Positions 34,890 to 44,251 of a stretch of DNA of 64,000 nucleotides are shown here, one piece after another. Location: positions 47,243,662 to 47,307,661 of the forward strand of contig JALGQZ010000001.1 in the NCBI GenBank assembly GCA_023105745.1, written 5' to 3'. Under the pieces are notes generated by a model. The model was given only the letters and a program-made list of their open reading frames with translations. It searched no databases and had not been told where the DNA came from. The position numbers and the translations under genes were made by a program. This DNA is from Austropuccinia psidii (Eukaryota > Basidiomycota > Pucciniomycetes > Pucciniales > Sphaerophragmiaceae). Numbering within the stretch: the first letter of the stretch is position 1; each line of letters opens with the position of its first letter.

Positions 34890-35092
34890 TTTCTTTTATT
34901 ATTTAATTTGGTATTATTATCCTCATGATGTTCTATATTTGGTTTAGTCCTAACCATGACATCAAGAGGAGTAATATGAGCTTCATCATCTTTCAAATCA
35001 TTCTGATGATGTGCTGAGTCTGGTTTAGTCCTAACCATGACATCATCAAAATGATTGGAAGAATGAGAGAGAGGAGGAGATATTTTTTGCAT

Positions 35093-36647
35093 TTTAAGGA
35101 TGATGGAAGGGATGGGAAATGAAATGACATTGCAAAATAAATTCTTATAATTAATCCTCCCCTATATGAACAAATAAATAAAAAAGTGAAACAAAATTTA
35201 AAATAAAAAAAAATCATGGGTCAGTAATGATGATTATCCCAAAAATTCAAAAAAAGGAAAAAAAATAATCAGTAAAAAAAATATCAGTATCAGTAAATGA
35301 TTGTTCAAATATAATAAATGAATTAAAAAAAATCCAAAAAAAAAGATAATCAGTAAATGATTAAAAAAAATCAAAAAAAAAAATCATTATTAGTAAATGA
35401 TTTTTCAATTAAAATAAATGATTAAAAAAAAATCAAAAAAAAAACATCAGTAAAAAAAATCATGATTAGTCAAAGGTTTTTGCAATAAAAAAAATGATTA
35501 AAAAAAACAAAAAAAAAAGATCAGTATCTTTTTTTAAAAAATGATACAATTGAGAAAAAAATAAAAAAAATAAAAAAATTATCATTCTAATGGCCTCTAG
35601 GGGCCATTACAATGATAATGAAGTGAAACGACACCGAATCGATTCTGAATCGATTTGGCGCCATTTGAAGGCCTCAGGCCCTGGAACCTCCCAGGAGCCT
35701 ATTTGGGAGGTGGATGATGAATGATGATGGTGATGGGTGGGTTAGGTGTGGATGATGATGGTGATGGGTGGGTGAGTTGTGGATGATGATGGTGTTGGGA
35801 GGGTGAGTTTGGGAGTTGCAAAAAAAAGAATAAAAAAATTTTAAAAGACAAAAATAAAATTACCTACAGAAAAATTAAAAAAAAATTAGCAAAGAAGGGT
35901 TGTGATTAAACAAAAAGAAGAGAAATTCACTTACCTGAATTTTAAAAAAAGTGGGTTTTTTTTTTAGAGGGAAGGGTGAAAAGTAAAATTAGAAAAAAAT
36001 TAATTGAGAATTAAAAAATAAAAAAAAATTGTTGAATTTTTTTTAAGAGGGAGGGGTGAAAAGTAAAAATAAAAAAAAATAAAGTGAAATTTAAGATTTG
36101 AAATTAAAAAAAAGGTGTTTTTTTCAAATTGGAGGGGTGAAAAGTAAAAATAAAAAATAATATATTAAAAGAAATCAAAGAATAAAATCAACTTAAAAAA
36201 AAAAAACTAAAAATCAAGAATTAAAAATCAAAAATAAACAAAACAAGGGACATTGCCCGATTAAAAGTTGAAACCCTTCAAACTAAAAAATAACCATTAA
36301 ATTAAAAAAAATATAGAAAAAGATCAAACAATTAAAAAAAACCCATAAAATGACATTTTCATAAAAAAGGAAAAAACCATCATTGAATTTGATTTTTGAA
36401 CAGACTTCATATAAATTCTCAATGCAAAACTTGCCTAAATTTTCATATCTGCCGGAAATTGCAAATAAATGTCATATGAAATTGAAATTGCAAGTTGGTG
36501 CCCCAATTCTGCATACACATTGAAATTTCCTTTTGGTGATAAAGTGGAGTTAGATTTCATAACATAATATCAATAATTAAACATAAACATACAATTTATT
36601 GAACAAGCACCATATATAAATTGATTACATTACATATATTTAATAAG
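35093..36647. other. Low-complexity intergenic region of H
   Basis: No gene is visible here. From 35190 to 35580 it is A-rich with irregular repeats of TCAGTAAATGATT followed by poly-A runs. At 35588-35700 lies a cluster of palindromes. From 35705 to 35820 there are about three copies of a GATGATGATGGTGATGGGTGGG unit. From 35935 to 36165 there are three imperfect copies of a block containing GGTGAAAAGTAAAA preceded by a T run and AGAGG. The region separates the two minus-strand genes of the transposon. Confidence 0.75.
35705..35820 (+). repeat. Short tandem repeat, GATGATGGTGATGGGTGGG type
   Basis: About three consecutive units of roughly 35-40 bp share TGGATGATGATGGTG followed by a GGGTGGG-like run. 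They are imperfect and lie in the noncoding part of H. The G-runs on this strand contrast with the AT-rich surroundings. Confidence 0.75.
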
Positions 36648-37842
36648 TTATTCTTTATTTATTAATGCCAGAATGCGTTCCAGCTCCCCAATTGGCCTGC
36701 TTGATGACAATGCCGCTATAGTGAGATCCATCTGGCATTGCTTTTCCTTCAATTCCAATTCACGATTCCACTTTTCTTTTTCAAATTCATATTGCTTTGC
36801 ATGTTGCTTCTCCTCCAACTCCATTTGCTTTTGCAACTTGACTTCTTCAAACCTTTGCTTTTCCATGTTGCTTGCTTTCTCTTCATTCCACCTCTCCCTG
36901 TCCCACTCCAAACGAGCATGGTCACTGGTTTCACGGGCTACAAATCATGAATTTAGTCAGTGGGATTGATAAGAGTAGCCATAAGTCCAAAACATACCCT
37001 TTTGCCGTGATTCAAGCAAATTGGCATATGTAGGTGCAAACATATCCATTGGCCTTTTCCTAGAGCCACTCTTGTCATTCAAGTTGGGTGTCAATGCTCG
37101 ATTACGCTTTTGTGTTGAATGCGTTATGGATTTAATTTTCTGTTCAAAGGAGAAATAATCAACAATGGATTTCATAAGTATCAGGCTTAAACATCCTTAC
37201 TGATTCATCTTGAAGGTTTTCCGCTTGAACCCAGTCATCTTCATTATGAACCAAAGGAACAAGATTGAGAGGTGATTCCAATCCATTATTCTCCTTTAAA
37301 AAGCACATGAACTTTAATTATCACAGGTAAAAAAGGAAGATACAATAACTTACCTTATTGGGCAAAACATCATCATCATCACCATTTAAGCTGTCTTTTG
37401 CTTGTGAATCATAGCTTGCAACCGGAGTGACATTGGGCTTGTGGCCAAAGAGCGCATCCATTTCAGAATAGCAAGGACACATACTTTCAAGCTTTTCACT
37501 CATTGACTTTATTCCTTTACTCTCATCTTCTTCCGTTATTCCAGCCCCAGTTAAATTCTCGAATTTTTTTGCTGCCATATATTTCTTTTTATATGTTTGC
37601 CATTGATCTCAGATGCTGCTTGAACTAAGGTTTAGTCGATTACGTGATTTTTTGTTGACCTCAATTGCCATAAGCTGAAATCCATGCTGCTTTGATGAGG
37701 GAGGTCTTCCAATAGATGTTGAACCACTAGTACCAAAACATGACTCGAAATTGGCTTTGACTGAAAGCCAATTAATTATGGTTAAATAATCTGTACGTAT
37801 TAAGTGACCTGATGGATGAGGCAGGCTAGAGGTGATCTTCAT
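36648..37842 (-). pseudogene. Harbinger-associated SANT-like/coiled-coil protein gene (four exons, one nonsense codon)
   Basis: Exons on the minus strand are 37842-37354, 37293-37201, 37139-36998 and 36937-36648. All introns are GT-AG and of 60-61 nt, and phases match to give 337 codons plus stop. Exon 1 holds the trihelix/SANT-like part (FESCFGTSGSTSIGRPP, GFQLMAIEVNKKSRNRLNL) and GITEEDESKGI with MDALFGHKPNV. Exon 4 is a highly charged coiled coil (EWDRERWNEEKAS, KEKWNRELELKEKQ) ending ERILALINKE. This matches the partner protein that works with Harbinger transposases in fungi and plants, where it binds DNA and helps nuclear import. One TGA at 37609-37611 (codon 78) interrupts exon 1; CGA to TGA is the simplest origin. 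Confidence 0.82.
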
Positions 37843-38133
37843 ATCTGTCTTGATTTGTCTTGCTTTGGATCAAGGCATTATTATATGGATGAAGAAGTAT
37901 AAATGGACTGTAAGCTGTTCGGTCAGATTTTCCAAAATGGAGTGTAGAAGAATATGTTGTGCAGGTATGAATTGTGAGTACTACTTTGGGTTAGGTTTCA
38001 AGCTGAAATCCTAGACGCATGGGATTTGGTCAAAATACCAGGGGACTCAGTTAAAATGCCATGGGATTTACACATAAAAAACCTGGTATTTAGTGTTGGG
38101 ATTTGGGATCCAAATCCCGTGTTATTTTAAGGC

Positions 38134-38159
38134 GGGATTTGGTGACTTTGACACCCCCT
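38134..38159 (-). repeat. Right terminal inverted repeat of H
   Basis: The reverse complement of this segment reads AGGGGGTGTCAAAGTC and matches the left end with one mismatch in 26. Subterminal GGGATTT and GGTATTT motifs extend inward to about 38020. Confidence 0.9.
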
Positions 38160-38359
38160 AATATTATTTTTTTATACTAATAAAGTTATAAACAATAAAT
38201 TTGGCGTGTTTTCTCTTAAAAATAATATTTCTCACTATTTTTAATTGAATTTTACCTTATACAAATTTTGAGGACAGGAAAAGTACTTGATTTTTACTCA
38301 AAGTTTCATATCCATACCTTACAAATGGTAATGCCCTGTCTGTCTCCATGGCTGTGACA

Positions 38360-38708
38360 TTATTCCCCGCTTGAAAGGGGTGAGCTCTGAGCACCATTAG
38401 ATAAAGTTAATCATGATGAGGTCAAATGAAACTTTCTTCCCCCCCCAATTACCCAGTTTTCATCCCCTCATAACTCTTCATAAATCATAATTTCAAGCTC
38501 CTTCACCTTCACAACTTTTAGGTCCTTCTTCCTTGACTTTATTCTGATTCCTCCTCCTTTCTTTGAAAATTTTCTTTTCATTTCTGTTGTTCTTCTATTT
38601 TTTTGATCTTCTTCTTATTGCAGTGTTCTTCGCCCAATTTGTCTTGAGTCCTCATGGCTCATGATAAATGGTGATTCAGTTTTATGTCCTAAGAGCTTAC
38701 TGTCATGG
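38360..38708 (-). other. Polypurine tract and 3' noncoding region of element B
   Basis: The reverse complement of 38360-38372 (AAGCGGGGAATAA) corresponds to A's polypurine tract. The following GGTGCTCAGAGCTCACC and downstream purine-rich text correspond to A around 3500-3800. No gene is present. It ends where the LTR of E6 begins. Confidence 0.8.
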
Positions 38709-41700
38709 CGTAAGGTTTTACTATGAAACAATAAGTAAAAATTCCTAATATATTACTTATTGTACTATTAATGTCCTTATAAATAAAATAATTTTAATAA
38801 TAAAGAAGTATTATAATTATTCCGTAAAAATAATTATATTATTAAATAACTATAATAATATAATTTATATTATAAAAAATTAATATAATAAATAAATATA
38901 TTAATATAAGATAATTCATATATTTAAAAACACTTTATTATTGTTACCAACAAATAAGAAATGCGTGAAAAAAAAATTATAAATAAAAAACAATTAATAA
39001 CAATAATATTACTAATATTAAAGTTATCTATTAATGTAAATACTATTTATATTGATATAAGGATTATTGAAAATAATAAGAAAGAGAAAATTATGATAAA
39101 AGTGAAGGTAACCTACTTTTAATACTTAATATAATAATTTTGGGAGATTTTATGCCAAGATAATGTAAATACAACTTATTTAAATTTTATTTACAGTAAA
39201 AACTAAGAGAAATTACAAATTATCTTGATTTTACATGGATTTGAGATTTTTAAGAGAAATTTAACAAAACAATTTAAATAATTGAAGTAATAACGTCAAT
39301 ATTAATGCTTATAATAAAGATGATCTTTGGCGTTTAATAATATAAGAGTTTTATATATAAAGAGTAAATAATTTACCTTTTTGATTTGGGTATTTAGTGT
39401 TTTGTAAGCGTCTGAGGGAAAAATTGTCAGCCTGTGACTCAAAACCAGAGCACAAGCATGACAGCCAAAATACCATAAACCAATGGTATAGCCAAGATAC
39501 CACCAAAACATGGAGCTGAGCCAAATCAGCTCAAAAGGTATCAAAAGAAAGAGAAAACTCACCTCTTTCTGAAAATATAAGTCCCATCACCATAGGACAA
39601 GAAATAACAAAGTTATTCCTGCTCAAAGTTATTTCTGAGCATAAACCTTAATTTTCACCTCTCATCTAACATCTAGAAGGAGAGGCTTAACCCCATCAAA
39701 TGGGTACTCAAAATGAAGCTCTAAGCCAGGGCTATCCAATGGTTCCATCCAAACTGAGCTAGCACCAGTATTACTTTAGTTATGGTCAAATTCAGGCCAA
39801 ATAAGGGTGAACAAAACCTTCACCTCTTATCTAACTTCTACAGTTTTAGTGTGGGATACTTGAAGTTGGGTCTTTTTTGAAAGAGCACAATCAGGGATAT
39901 CTGATGGTGCCATCCACTTCTTCATATCTCAACCATAACAGAAGTTATGAGGCAAACAAGCTCAATACAGCTTTTTGCCCAAACCAGGCCTATGTACAAA
40001 AGCCTTGTACATGGGATACCTTTGTCATATTTAATGATAGCCATACCAAATTGGGTATCATTGTGTAGAGCTCATACAGGGCTATTCAATGAACCAACGT
40101 TGAGCATGATATCTCAAAAGCTGACAGAGGTATGGCTGTTTGAAAGTTATAATCCCACAATGTGGCCAATACAGCTGTATTATGACAGGATACAGTTGTA
40201 CTCTGATTATGAGGTGTCAAACAGACGCTGAAGCTTATTTATCCTTCAATATCTCATAATTAAGTCAAATACAGAGGTCCATACAGGTTCTGTACAGTTT
40301 CTGACGCGTCAGGAGCACCAGAATACACCTGTAAACTCCATTGGTGAAAATTATCACCCTGTATAGGGTAAAAGTGACTACTTGTGGTTCTAAAACCACA
40401 TTTCAACCCAATAATAGCCTTTATTGAGTGTATAGAACCACAAACCAGCCCACAGTAGTGAAAAATTTCACTCTGTGGTCGTGTGCAGAGGTAAACCACC
40501 TCCCACTACCCCAGAACAAGATAAAAGGAGGCTTTGCCTCACCAGGAAGCAAAAAAAGCATCCTGTTCTTGATATTCTTACATGGTATAACTTCTTAAAA
40601 AGGAGGTGATACTCTTAGAATTTAACAGGTATACTTTAAGTTTAAGTATTGTAGGGTTTGCTATTGTAAACCAACAGGCAAACACTGCACCCAGGGCTAT
40701 CAGCAGTACTCACCATCACTAAATTATTTTAGTATAGCCCTTTTCACTCATATTCTCACTCTAAATATCATCATTATTTTTGTGTCACACTCAGAGTTAT
40801 AGCTTTTATTATCATTCTGAAGCTATATCATAGAGTCACCCTGACAAAAATAGAGTAAAAAGAGCTCTATTTATAGTAAATACATCCCTTCTAGAGTCCA
40901 GAAGGCTTCTATTAGACGTTTACTGGTGCTTTCTACTAGAATTGATCAATACTGTAAGGTTTAGTGATGATTGAATCATGATCAAACCATCTTAACTCAT
41001 TATTATGCCATTATTTTGAGTTATCACTGTAACTCTAAGTTTGATGATGTCAAAAGCTTGGCAGAAGGCTAAACTTTGTGTATTTTATTAGTATTAATCA
41101 TAATCTAATTATATTCATCAGTTCTATCACTTATATGACTGTTAAATTTAAAATAAGATTACACTGAGTGATCATAAATGATCAAATTTAAGCTTAAGCT
41201 TTGATCATTAAGAGATTTTCAGTTATACATGCTAAAGCTATTCTGAGAGTGGATTCTGATAGCTTGGAATGTGCAGATTAAACTTTCAAGAGCATTTCAT
41301 TACATCATCAAAACTCTATTTTTGATGATTTTCCTTGTAACTCATCTTTTCTGTCAAAATTCAATTTTGGAACTTCAAGCCATGATTTCAAGGGGTTATA
41401 CCTTGAATATTATAGTAGAAATTACATCATTCTTCACGAATGAACTAGTAGAATCTGACTGTCTACTTTTTTTAAGTTTGGACCACTTTCACAACAAAGT
41501 GGTCAACACCTCTATTGATTTTATTCAATAATCCATTACAAGTTTTAACCTTTTTTATAAAATTTGAAATAAAGCTCATATCTTTGTTCCTAAAGTAATG
41601 ACGTGGTGACTTTATTTTTTGTTTATCTCTCTATCTTGTATATTTCAAGAGATATTATCTAAAAACCATGAATATATGCATTGACCAAAAAAGTGCATAT

Positions 41701-42102
41701 ATTCAGCTTAATTCCTTAAGTATTGACTTTAGAGATCAGCTTTATAATAGTTTTTTGTGTAGATGATTATGGAAATTCCAATGGTACAATTTATTTTACA
41801 TGTTGTTTCATTGGTTTCTGAGATAAATGTGGTTTTGTACCTTTTTTAAGGTATTATTACTTATACTTCAGGAATTATTGACTTTTCAGATATGACATAA
41901 AAGTGACATATGTGTATTTACCATGGGGAATCTCATGGTGTAATTCATTTCACATGTTTATTCATTAGATTCTGAGTTACTTCAGATTTTATACTTATTT
42001 ATGCTATTTTACTAATTTTTGAGATAATTATCATAAGCATAATTATTACAGAAATTTTGTTGTGACCTTTTTGGATATATGGTTATATCTCAAAGGCTCA
42101 CA
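38709..42102 (-). repeat. 3' LTR of E6, split by S4
   Basis: The two parts, 38709-39424 and 40852-42102, align with 50120-52104. It includes the CTATTTATA promoter box (40867-40875) and the TGATCATAAATGATCA palindrome near 41168. It ends GGCTCACA before TTCCTTACCACC. Confidence 0.87.
39425..40846 (+). repeat. S4: family II solo LTR with TSD AAAAT
   Basis: This 1422-bp LTR runs from TGTCAGCCTGTGACTCA to GTCACCCTGACA and is flanked by AAAAT (39420-39424 and 40847-40851). It lies in the opposite orientation to its host LTR. It is more diverged from the E2 LTR than the E2 pair is from itself, and the nested palindrome is eroded (around 40360-40440), so it represents an older family II insertion that recombined to a solo LTR. 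Confidence 0.93.
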
Positions 42103-42788
42103 TTCCTTACCACCAAAAAAGATTGTACCACAATCTGATATAGTTAATTAGGGTATCATCCACTGTCCTACCTCTTCAATAGACTTTATCAGTCTTGAAG
42201 CTCAATAATGCTTTATTTCTCTATTCTTTAAGCTTTCTTTTATGTCTAAACCTTCTTAATAGTTTATCAGAATTTTTTATATCCTTTTCAAGTAGCCATT
42301 AATCTTCGTGAGTTGTATTTCTATACCTTACAAGGTATTCTCTCTCTTTTTCATTTCTTGTCCTTCTTTCTTTCAGGACCTTCACCATTCTCTTTTCCTC
42401 TCCTTCTTTCAAAGGGGGTATTTCAAGTGGGGGTTTATTTCTTAGTGGAAATAATTCCTTATCAGACTTACAGGGAAAGTTGGGTGTTTATTCATTAGCT
42501 CACCTGTGAGCTCCAATTGCACAGCATTAGGTCTATGTAGTGCTTTCCTTGTGAATGGTCCTGCAAAGGAATCTTTCAATTTCTTTGGTCCTGTTATATT
42601 ATTGAAATAAAGAGTTGACACTAGGACCAAGTCTCCCATTTTGAATTCAGGTGGTTTATGACTTTTATCCCATCTTTCTTTTGCATATTTGAAAGAATCT
42701 TGCATACATCTGTTTGCATGGTGTCTTGCTTTGTCAAGCATTATTTTAAAACTTCTTGCTGTTTGATGTATATCCACTAACTCCTTTT
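42103..42788 (-). pseudogene. E6 polyprotein C-terminal remnant
   Basis: On the minus strand, the open piece at 42777-42442 reads [32 protein letters not shown] and [10 protein letters not shown], the integrase C-terminal part, closely matching E3 at 52801-52500. The chromo-like tail (42440-42240) is recognisable only at nucleotide level. E4 interrupts it at 42789 in the string that reads CCTTTTTGAGGG in E3. Confidence 0.85.
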
Positions 42789-44227
42789 TGTCAGGCTGAG
42801 TCTATGATGAGAGTATTAAAAAGTATTTACAACTCTTAACTATGACTGTGACACGGTAAATAAAGATTAAAAAGGGTTTTATAAGAGTTAAAGATGGTTT
42901 AATCTAATAATAAGATGGCTTTACTATAAGGAATATAGTGGTGGTGAGCGCTGTTGAAAGCCCTGGGTGCAGCTTTACCTGTTGGGTTACAATAATAAAG
43001 ACTACAACACTTTAAATTAAGAGTATACCTGGTTATTACCCAAGAGTAAAACTGTTTTTGACAGTTTACTACGTAGGGTATTCAAGAGCAGGATGGGGAG
43101 ACAATTCTGGCTGTGAAAAAGCCTCCTTTTATCCTGAAATAGGGTGAAAAGGGTGCTAGACCTTTCCACGTAGAGGAAGTGAAGATTTTTCACTCTCTAG
43201 GACTGACTTGTGGTTTGCAAACAGCCTGTATAGCCTGTATTGGGCCCAGATGTGGTTTTGAAACCACATCTGGGCAGTTTTCACCAATACAGGGTGAAAA
43301 CCTTCATCTGGGGACCTCACAGCCTGATTCTGATGTGTATGACGCGTAGAATTCTGTACAGAAACTGTATGGGACCCCACTATTGACTGATGTATGAGGT
43401 ATTGAAGTTTTAACATGCTTCTTCCTCTGTTTGACACCTCAAAATCAGAGTACAACTGTATCCTGTCATAATACAGCTGTATTGGTCATATTGTGGGATT
43501 ATAACTTTCAAATGGCCATACCTCTGTCAGTTTTTGAGATATCATGCTCAAAGTTGGTTCATTGGATATCCCTGTATGGGCTCTACACAATGATACCCAA
43601 CTTGGTATGGTTGTCATTAAATATGACAAAGTTATCCCATGTACAAGGTTTTTTGCACATAGGCGTGGTTTGGGTAAAAAGCTGTATTGAGCTTGTTTGC
43701 CTCATAACTTCTGTTATAGTTAAGATATGAAGAAGTGGATGGCACCATCAAATAGCCCTGATTGTGCTCTTTGTAAAAAGACCCCACTTCAAGTATCCCA
43801 CACTCAAACTGTAGGAGTTAGATGAGAGGTGAATGTTTTGTTCACCTTTATTTGGCCTGAAATTGACCATAACTCCAGTAATATTGGTACCAGCTCAGTT
43901 TGGCTGGTACCATTGGATAGCCCTGGCTTAGAGCTTCATTTTGAGTACCCATTTGATGGGGTTAAGCCTCTCCTTCTAGATTTTAGATGAGAGGTGAAAA
44001 TTAAGGTTTATGCTCAGCAATAACCTTTAGCAGGAATAACTTTGTTATTTCTTGTCCTATGGTGATGGGACTTATGTTTTCAGAAAGAGGTGAGTTTCCT
44101 CTTTTTTTTGATACCTATTGAGCTGATTTGGCTCAGCTCCATGTTTTGGTGGTATCTTGGCTATACCATTGGTTTATGGTATTTTGGCTGTCATGCTTGT
44201 GCTCTGGTTTTGAGTTACAGGCTGACA
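42789..44227 (-). repeat. 3' LTR of E4
   Basis: The plus strand reads TGTCAGGCTGAGTC to GTTACAGGCTGACA, 1439 bp. It carries the two-tier palindrome (about 43237-43299) and the CCTTTCCACGTAGAGG promoter-proximal hairpin region near 43160. Confidence 0.9.
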
Positions 44228-44251
44228 TACCCTCCCTCTAAAAAAGGCTCA

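Larger units (their letters stand above)
14034..35092 (-). pseudogene. Tet-like 2OG-Fe(II) oxygenase gene in H, disrupted by E1
   Basis: On the minus strand the gene starts at ATG 35090-35092, is broken at 34890 by E1, and resumes at 15143. It contains an intron (14751-14693, GTGTGT...TTAG) and ends at 14034. Removing E1 and one TTTCT copy gives one consistent frame of 417 codons. Residues near 288-290 form HxD (NKPHKDLND), and a distal His near 354 (MVYHTT) follows; these are the iron-binding pattern of double-stranded beta-helix dioxygenases. The text around them (GFFN, FPELKMEIDF, MEILWK, THFGCSFQIN) resembles the fungal Tet-like 2OG-Fe(II) oxygenase family (Pfam PF20515, as I recall it). 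In-frame stops are TGA at 14840-14842 and TAG at 14625-14627. The N-terminus carries DVMVRTKP twice. The family call is by memory and needs a profile search. Confidence 0.7.
12359..38159. mobile_element. H: PIF/Harbinger DNA transposon with three genes, split by E1
   Basis: Terminal inverted repeats AGGGGGTGTCAAAGTYACCAAATCCC (26 positions, one mismatch) lie at 12359-12384 and 38134-38159. They are flanked by AAT on both sides (12356-12358 and 38160-38162). Harbingers duplicate three bases, usually TWA; here AAT is the best reading, with some ambiguity because the target is AT repeat. Without E1 the transposon is about 6,055 bp. It carries a DDE transposase (+), a SANT-like partner gene (-) and a Tet-like oxygenase gene (-). 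The first two genes are the standard Harbinger pair; the third is an extra. Confidence 0.9.
10689..38323 (+). repeat. S3: family I solo LTR (TSD AATGG), itself split by Harbinger H
   Basis: The LTR runs from TGTGAGCCTTAGAGG (10689) to 12358 and resumes at 38160 to end CATACCTTACA (38323), in all about 1.83 kb. This equals the LTR size of E1 (1828 and 1824 bp). AATGG flanks it at 10684-10688 and 38324-38328. No polyprotein belongs to it, so it is a solo LTR. Comparison with 16800-16840 shows that the AT-rich string around 12356 was continuous before H landed. Confidence 0.9.
9997..38708 (-). mobile_element. Element B: 3' end of a family III retrotransposon, split by nested insertions
   Basis: On the minus strand this is the 3' LTR of a chromodomain gypsy element (9997-10688 continued at 38324-38359), then its polypurine tract (38360-38372) and 3' noncoding region (38373-38708). 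It was inserted into E7 after CCAAC (9992-9996), one copy of the expected target duplication. The interior is cut by E6 at 38709, so its coding part lies right of the window. Within the LTR sits S3 with all its nested cargo. Confidence 0.85.
38709..42788 (-). mobile_element. Element E6: 3' end of a family I retrotransposon, carrying S4
   Basis: Its 3' LTR spans 38709-42102 and is split by solo LTR S4. Its polypurine tract (42103-42114, minus) and the end of its polyprotein follow up to 42788, where E4 is inserted. The LTR start is CGTAAGG instead of TGTAAGG, so one terminal base has mutated. Removing S4 leaves about 1.97 kb, matching the 1985-bp LTR of E3. The rest of E6 would be right of the window. 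Confidence 0.87.

Noticed and set aside
35190..35580. Regular A-rich repeats resembling a CRISPR-like or satellite array
   Set aside because: Units are of irregular length with no unique spacers; low-complexity sequence in a fungal transposon.
37832..38014. 60-aa plus-strand ORF near the right end of H
   Set aside because: No similarity, and it overlaps the start of the SANT-like gene and subterminal repeats.
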